Origin: Sulfurovum sp.
GTDB taxonomy: Bacteria > Campylobacterota > Campylobacteria > Campylobacterales > Sulfurovaceae
Assembly (NCBI GenBank): GCA_011391015.1
Contig: JAABRH010000013.1
Coordinates: 1 to 32,237, forward strand
Reading direction: 5' to 3'
DNA length: 32,237 bases
Shown: positions 30,415 through 32,237 of the stretch, piece after piece
Layout: every line of letters starts with the position of its first letter
How positions within the stretch are numbered: position 1 is the first letter of the stretch
The notes under the pieces: generated by a model
What the model was told of the DNA's origin: nothing
Databases searched by the model: none
Seen by the model: only the letters and a program-made list of their open reading frames with translations
Translations under genes and position numbers: made by a program

Positions 30415-30423
30415 TGCTAAAGT
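30415..30423 (+). promoter_or_regulatory. Possible extended -10 for the multicopper oxidase
   Basis: TGCTAAAGT gives TGN plus TAAAGT, 28 bases before the ATG. A second candidate, TATAAA, overlaps it at 30423-30428. Confidence 0.35.
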
Positions 30424-30450
30424 ATAAAAGCCATAAAAGGAAATATATAA

Positions 30451-32166
30451 ATGTTGAGACGAACCTTTGTCAAAGGGATTATCATTACTCCATTTGCGAC
30501 CTTTGCGACACCAAAACCCACCCCGATACGATTGAGTTCATCACCTGTACTGGAAGGAAACGTGTTTCATTTGCATATCGACTATGCACCCATACGCTTC
30601 ACTGGGAAAATGGCTATAGCTACTGCAGTCAACGGACAAGTACCTGCACCCACATTGGTGTGGAATGAAGGTGAAACGGTAACGATACAGGTCACCAATC
30701 ATCTCAAAACATTCACTTCCATTCACTGGCACGGCATCATACTCCCAAGTACGATGGATGGTGTTCCCGGATTGAGTTTTGACGGTATCGCTCCGGGAGA
30801 GACCTTTACCTATCGTTTTAAAGTGCAACAGCATGGAACATACTGGTATCACAGTCATTCTGAATTTCAGGAGCAGACAGGGCTCTATGGTGCGATTATC
30901 ATCAGAGCAAAGAAAAAAGATCCGTTTGAGTATGACAAAGAATATATTGTGCTACTCTCAGACTGGAGTGATGAAAAACCTACACAAATCTATGAAAAAC
31001 TCAAAAAAATGAGCAGTTATTACAATTATTCTCAAAGAACCGTCGGTACATTTTTGAGCGAAGCAAAAGAAAAAGGACTCTCAACCGCTTTTTCGGATAG
31101 AAAGATGTGGAATGAGATGCGTATGAGTGACAGAGATATATCTGATGTATCGGGTGCGACCTATACCTATTTGATGAATGGAAAAAATGCTACAACACAA
31201 TTTAAAGCACTCTTTCAAAAAGGTGAAAAGATACGACTTCGTTTTATCAATGCCGCTGCGATGACATTTTTTGATGTACGTATCCCCGAACTGATAATGA
31301 CTGTTGTAGCTGCTGATGGTAACCATGTAAAGCCTATAGAGATCGAAGAGTTTCGTATCGGTGTTGCAGAGACGTATGATGTCATCGTAGAGCCAAAAAA
31401 ACACCAAGCCTATGCGATATTTGCCCAAAGTATAGACCGTTCAGGCTATGCACTAGGTTCACTCACTCCGGATTTGGCTCTGTTGGCAAGTCCTCCTGCT
31501 ATGGATCCTATGCCCATCTTGACACATACAGACATGGGTATGGGTGAGTTGGATCACGGAGGTGATATGAAGTGTGACTCGAGCATGATGATGTCCTCTA
31601 AAATGAGTATGAAACAAAACAAATATGCACAGATGGAAGCTCAACACTATCCTATCACCCAATTACCGATGGCAGATGGTGTACAGATAGATATGCGCGC
31701 TACATCACCCCAATACAGACTGGATGACCCCGGAGTAGGGCTAAGAAATCATGGCAGAAAAGTCCTCAGTTATAGCGACCTTCAAAACCGATACTCTACA
31801 CGCCACGCGAAAAAACCAGACAGAGAGATTATTTTGCATCTTACAGGCAATATGGAACGGTATATATGGTCAATCAATGGCATAAAATACGCTGATGCCA
31901 CACCTTTAATCTTTCGCTATGGCGAACGCATACGTATCACCTTTATCAACGATACGATGATGAATCACCCGATGCATCTTCACGGCATGTGGAGCGATGT
32001 AGAAACAGGAGATGATGCACACTTGGTTCGAAAACATACCGTTATTGTGCAACCAGGAGCGAAGATAAGCTACAGAGTCACAGTTGATGCCAAAGGAAAA
32101 TGGGCATTTCACTGCCATATGCTCTATCATATGCTCGGTATGTTTAGAGAGGTGCATGTGGTATGA
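30451..32166 (+). CDS. copA: Tat-exported multicopper oxidase, CopA type
   Basis: Periplasmic cupredoxin-domain oxidase that probably oxidises Cu(I). N-terminal MLRRTFVKG is a twin-arginine signal. Copper ligands are HWHG (His92, His94), HSH (134-136), HPMHLHG (506, 509, 511) and HCHMLYHMLGM (554-564; type 1 Cys555, His560, Met564). Residues 351-396 are very rich in Met, Asp and His (DMGMGELDHGGDMK, SSMMMSSKMSMK), a copper-collecting loop as in CopA/PcoA. Length is 571 aa, near the usual 550-620. The ATG is preceded by AAAGGA. The next gene overlaps its TGA by four bases, as copB does in copAB operons. Confidence 0.92.
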   Translation: MLRRTFVKGIIITPFATFATPKPTPIRLSSSPVLEGNVFHLHIDYAPIRFTGKMAIATAVNGQVPAPTLVWNEGETVTIQVTNHLKTFTSIHWHGIILPSTMDGVPGLSFDGIAPGETFTYRFKVQQHGTYWYHSHSEFQEQTGLYGAIIIRAKKKDPFEYDKEYIVLLSDWSDEKPTQIYEKLKKMSSYYNYSQRTVGTFLSEAKEKGLSTAFSDRKMWNEMRMSDRDISDVSGATYTYLMNGKNATTQFKALFQKGEKIRLRFINAAAMTFFDVRIPELIMTVVAADGNHVKPIEIEEFRIGVAETYDVIVEPKKHQAYAIFAQSIDRSGYALGSLTPDLALLASPPAMDPMPILTHTDMGMGELDHGGDMKCDSSMMMSSKMSMKQNKYAQMEAQHYPITQLPMADGVQIDMRATSPQYRLDDPGVGLRNHGRKVLSYSDLQNRYSTRHAKKPDREIILHLTGNMERYIWSINGIKYADATPLIFRYGERIRITFINDTMMNHPMHLHGMWSDVETGDDAHLVRKHTVIVQPGAKISYRVTVDAKGKWAFHCHMLYHMLGMFREVHVV

Positions 32167-32237
32167 AAAGGCGTCTATGGTTTTGTCTCTTGGGTATGAT
32201 GTTTGCCTCACACTTTGCACTGGCTGAGATCGGAAGA
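32163..32237 (+). CDS. Start of an exported protein, possibly CopB (cut by window end)
   Basis: The ATG overlaps the multicopper oxidase stop (ATGA). Only a signal peptide is visible (MKRRLWFCLLGMMFASHFALA). In Proteobacteria the gene after copA is usually copB, an outer-membrane copper protein, which is the reason for the guess. The final bases probably derive from sequencing adapter, so the last three or four residues may not be real. Confidence 0.5.
   Translation, partial: MKRRLWFCLLGMMFASHFALAEIGR
32227..32237 (+). other. Probable Illumina adapter remnant at contig end
   Basis: The last 11 bases, AGATCGGAAGA, equal the first 11 bases of the common TruSeq adapter. Their place at the exact end of the window makes contamination more likely than chance. 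They should not be translated as part of the partial gene. Confidence 0.75.

Noticed and set aside
1-32237. tRNA, rRNA, CRISPR, prophage or transposon content.
   Set aside because: No cloverleaf, spaced repeat array, transposase or phage gene is seen, and intergenic regions are all short.

Overview
The window looks like chromosomal DNA from a Campylobacterota chemolithotroph or microaerophile, of the Sulfurimonas / Sulfurovum / Sulfuricurvum type. This is inferred from AT-rich coding style, promoters built on an extended -10 (TGN then TACAAT-like) with poor -35 boxes, and the gene set: single-heme DUF3365 protein, bacteriohemerythrin, RMD1-family protein, EF-hand secreted protein and a thioredoxin-coupled ars operon. 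Coding is dense, with no intergenic gap above 200 bases. I see no tRNA, rRNA, CRISPR array or insertion sequence. The last 11 bases match the start of the Illumina TruSeq adapter, so the right edge is probably a contig end with untrimmed adapter.

Layout. Positions 1-1706 (+): the tail of a membrane protein, a short-chain dehydrogenase, the molybdopterin adenylyltransferase Mog and a 69-aa orphan. 1713-3785: an exported rhodanese (-) divergent from a DUF4136 lipoprotein and a CobB sirtuin (+). 3797-10520 (-): a six-gene run of AI-2E-family permease, two-pore-helix ion channel, FUSC/AaeB-like pump, NodT-type outer-membrane factor, DUF1656 (AaeX-like) and HlyD/AaeA-like adaptor. 10649-12271: a 91-aa orphan (+), and a BaiN-like flavoprotein (-) behind a structured leader that may hold a short upstream ORF. 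12367-18009 (-): a complete tripartite RND efflux operon (adaptor, pump, TolC), preceded by a hexanucleotide tandem repeat in its 5' leader. 18107-21247 (-): SulP anion transporter, PPK2 polyphosphate kinase and an unrecognised 205-aa protein. 21442-24386: EF-hand protein, methyltransferase and DUF3365 heme protein (+), convergent with an RMD1-family membrane protein (-).

24464-29879 is an arsenic resistance locus. arsB (-) is divergent from arsI-arsR-arsC-rhodanese-arsP-trx-ccdA-trx (+). One palindrome between them supplies the -35 of both promoters, so a single ArsR-type repressor could shut off both sides. Arsenate would be reduced by ArsC and exported by ArsB. Methylarsenite would be demethylated by ArsI or exported by ArsP. 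The CcdA/thioredoxin trio would carry electrons from the cytosol to the periplasm next to ArsP. This thiol relay joined to organoarsenical functions is the best candidate for an under-described system here.

29938-32237: a bacteriohemerythrin (-) divergent from a Tat-exported, methionine-rich multicopper oxidase of the CopA type (+) and the first codons of a second exported protein, perhaps CopB. A perfect FNR-type box sits between them, centred 41.5 bases upstream of the predicted hemerythrin start site.
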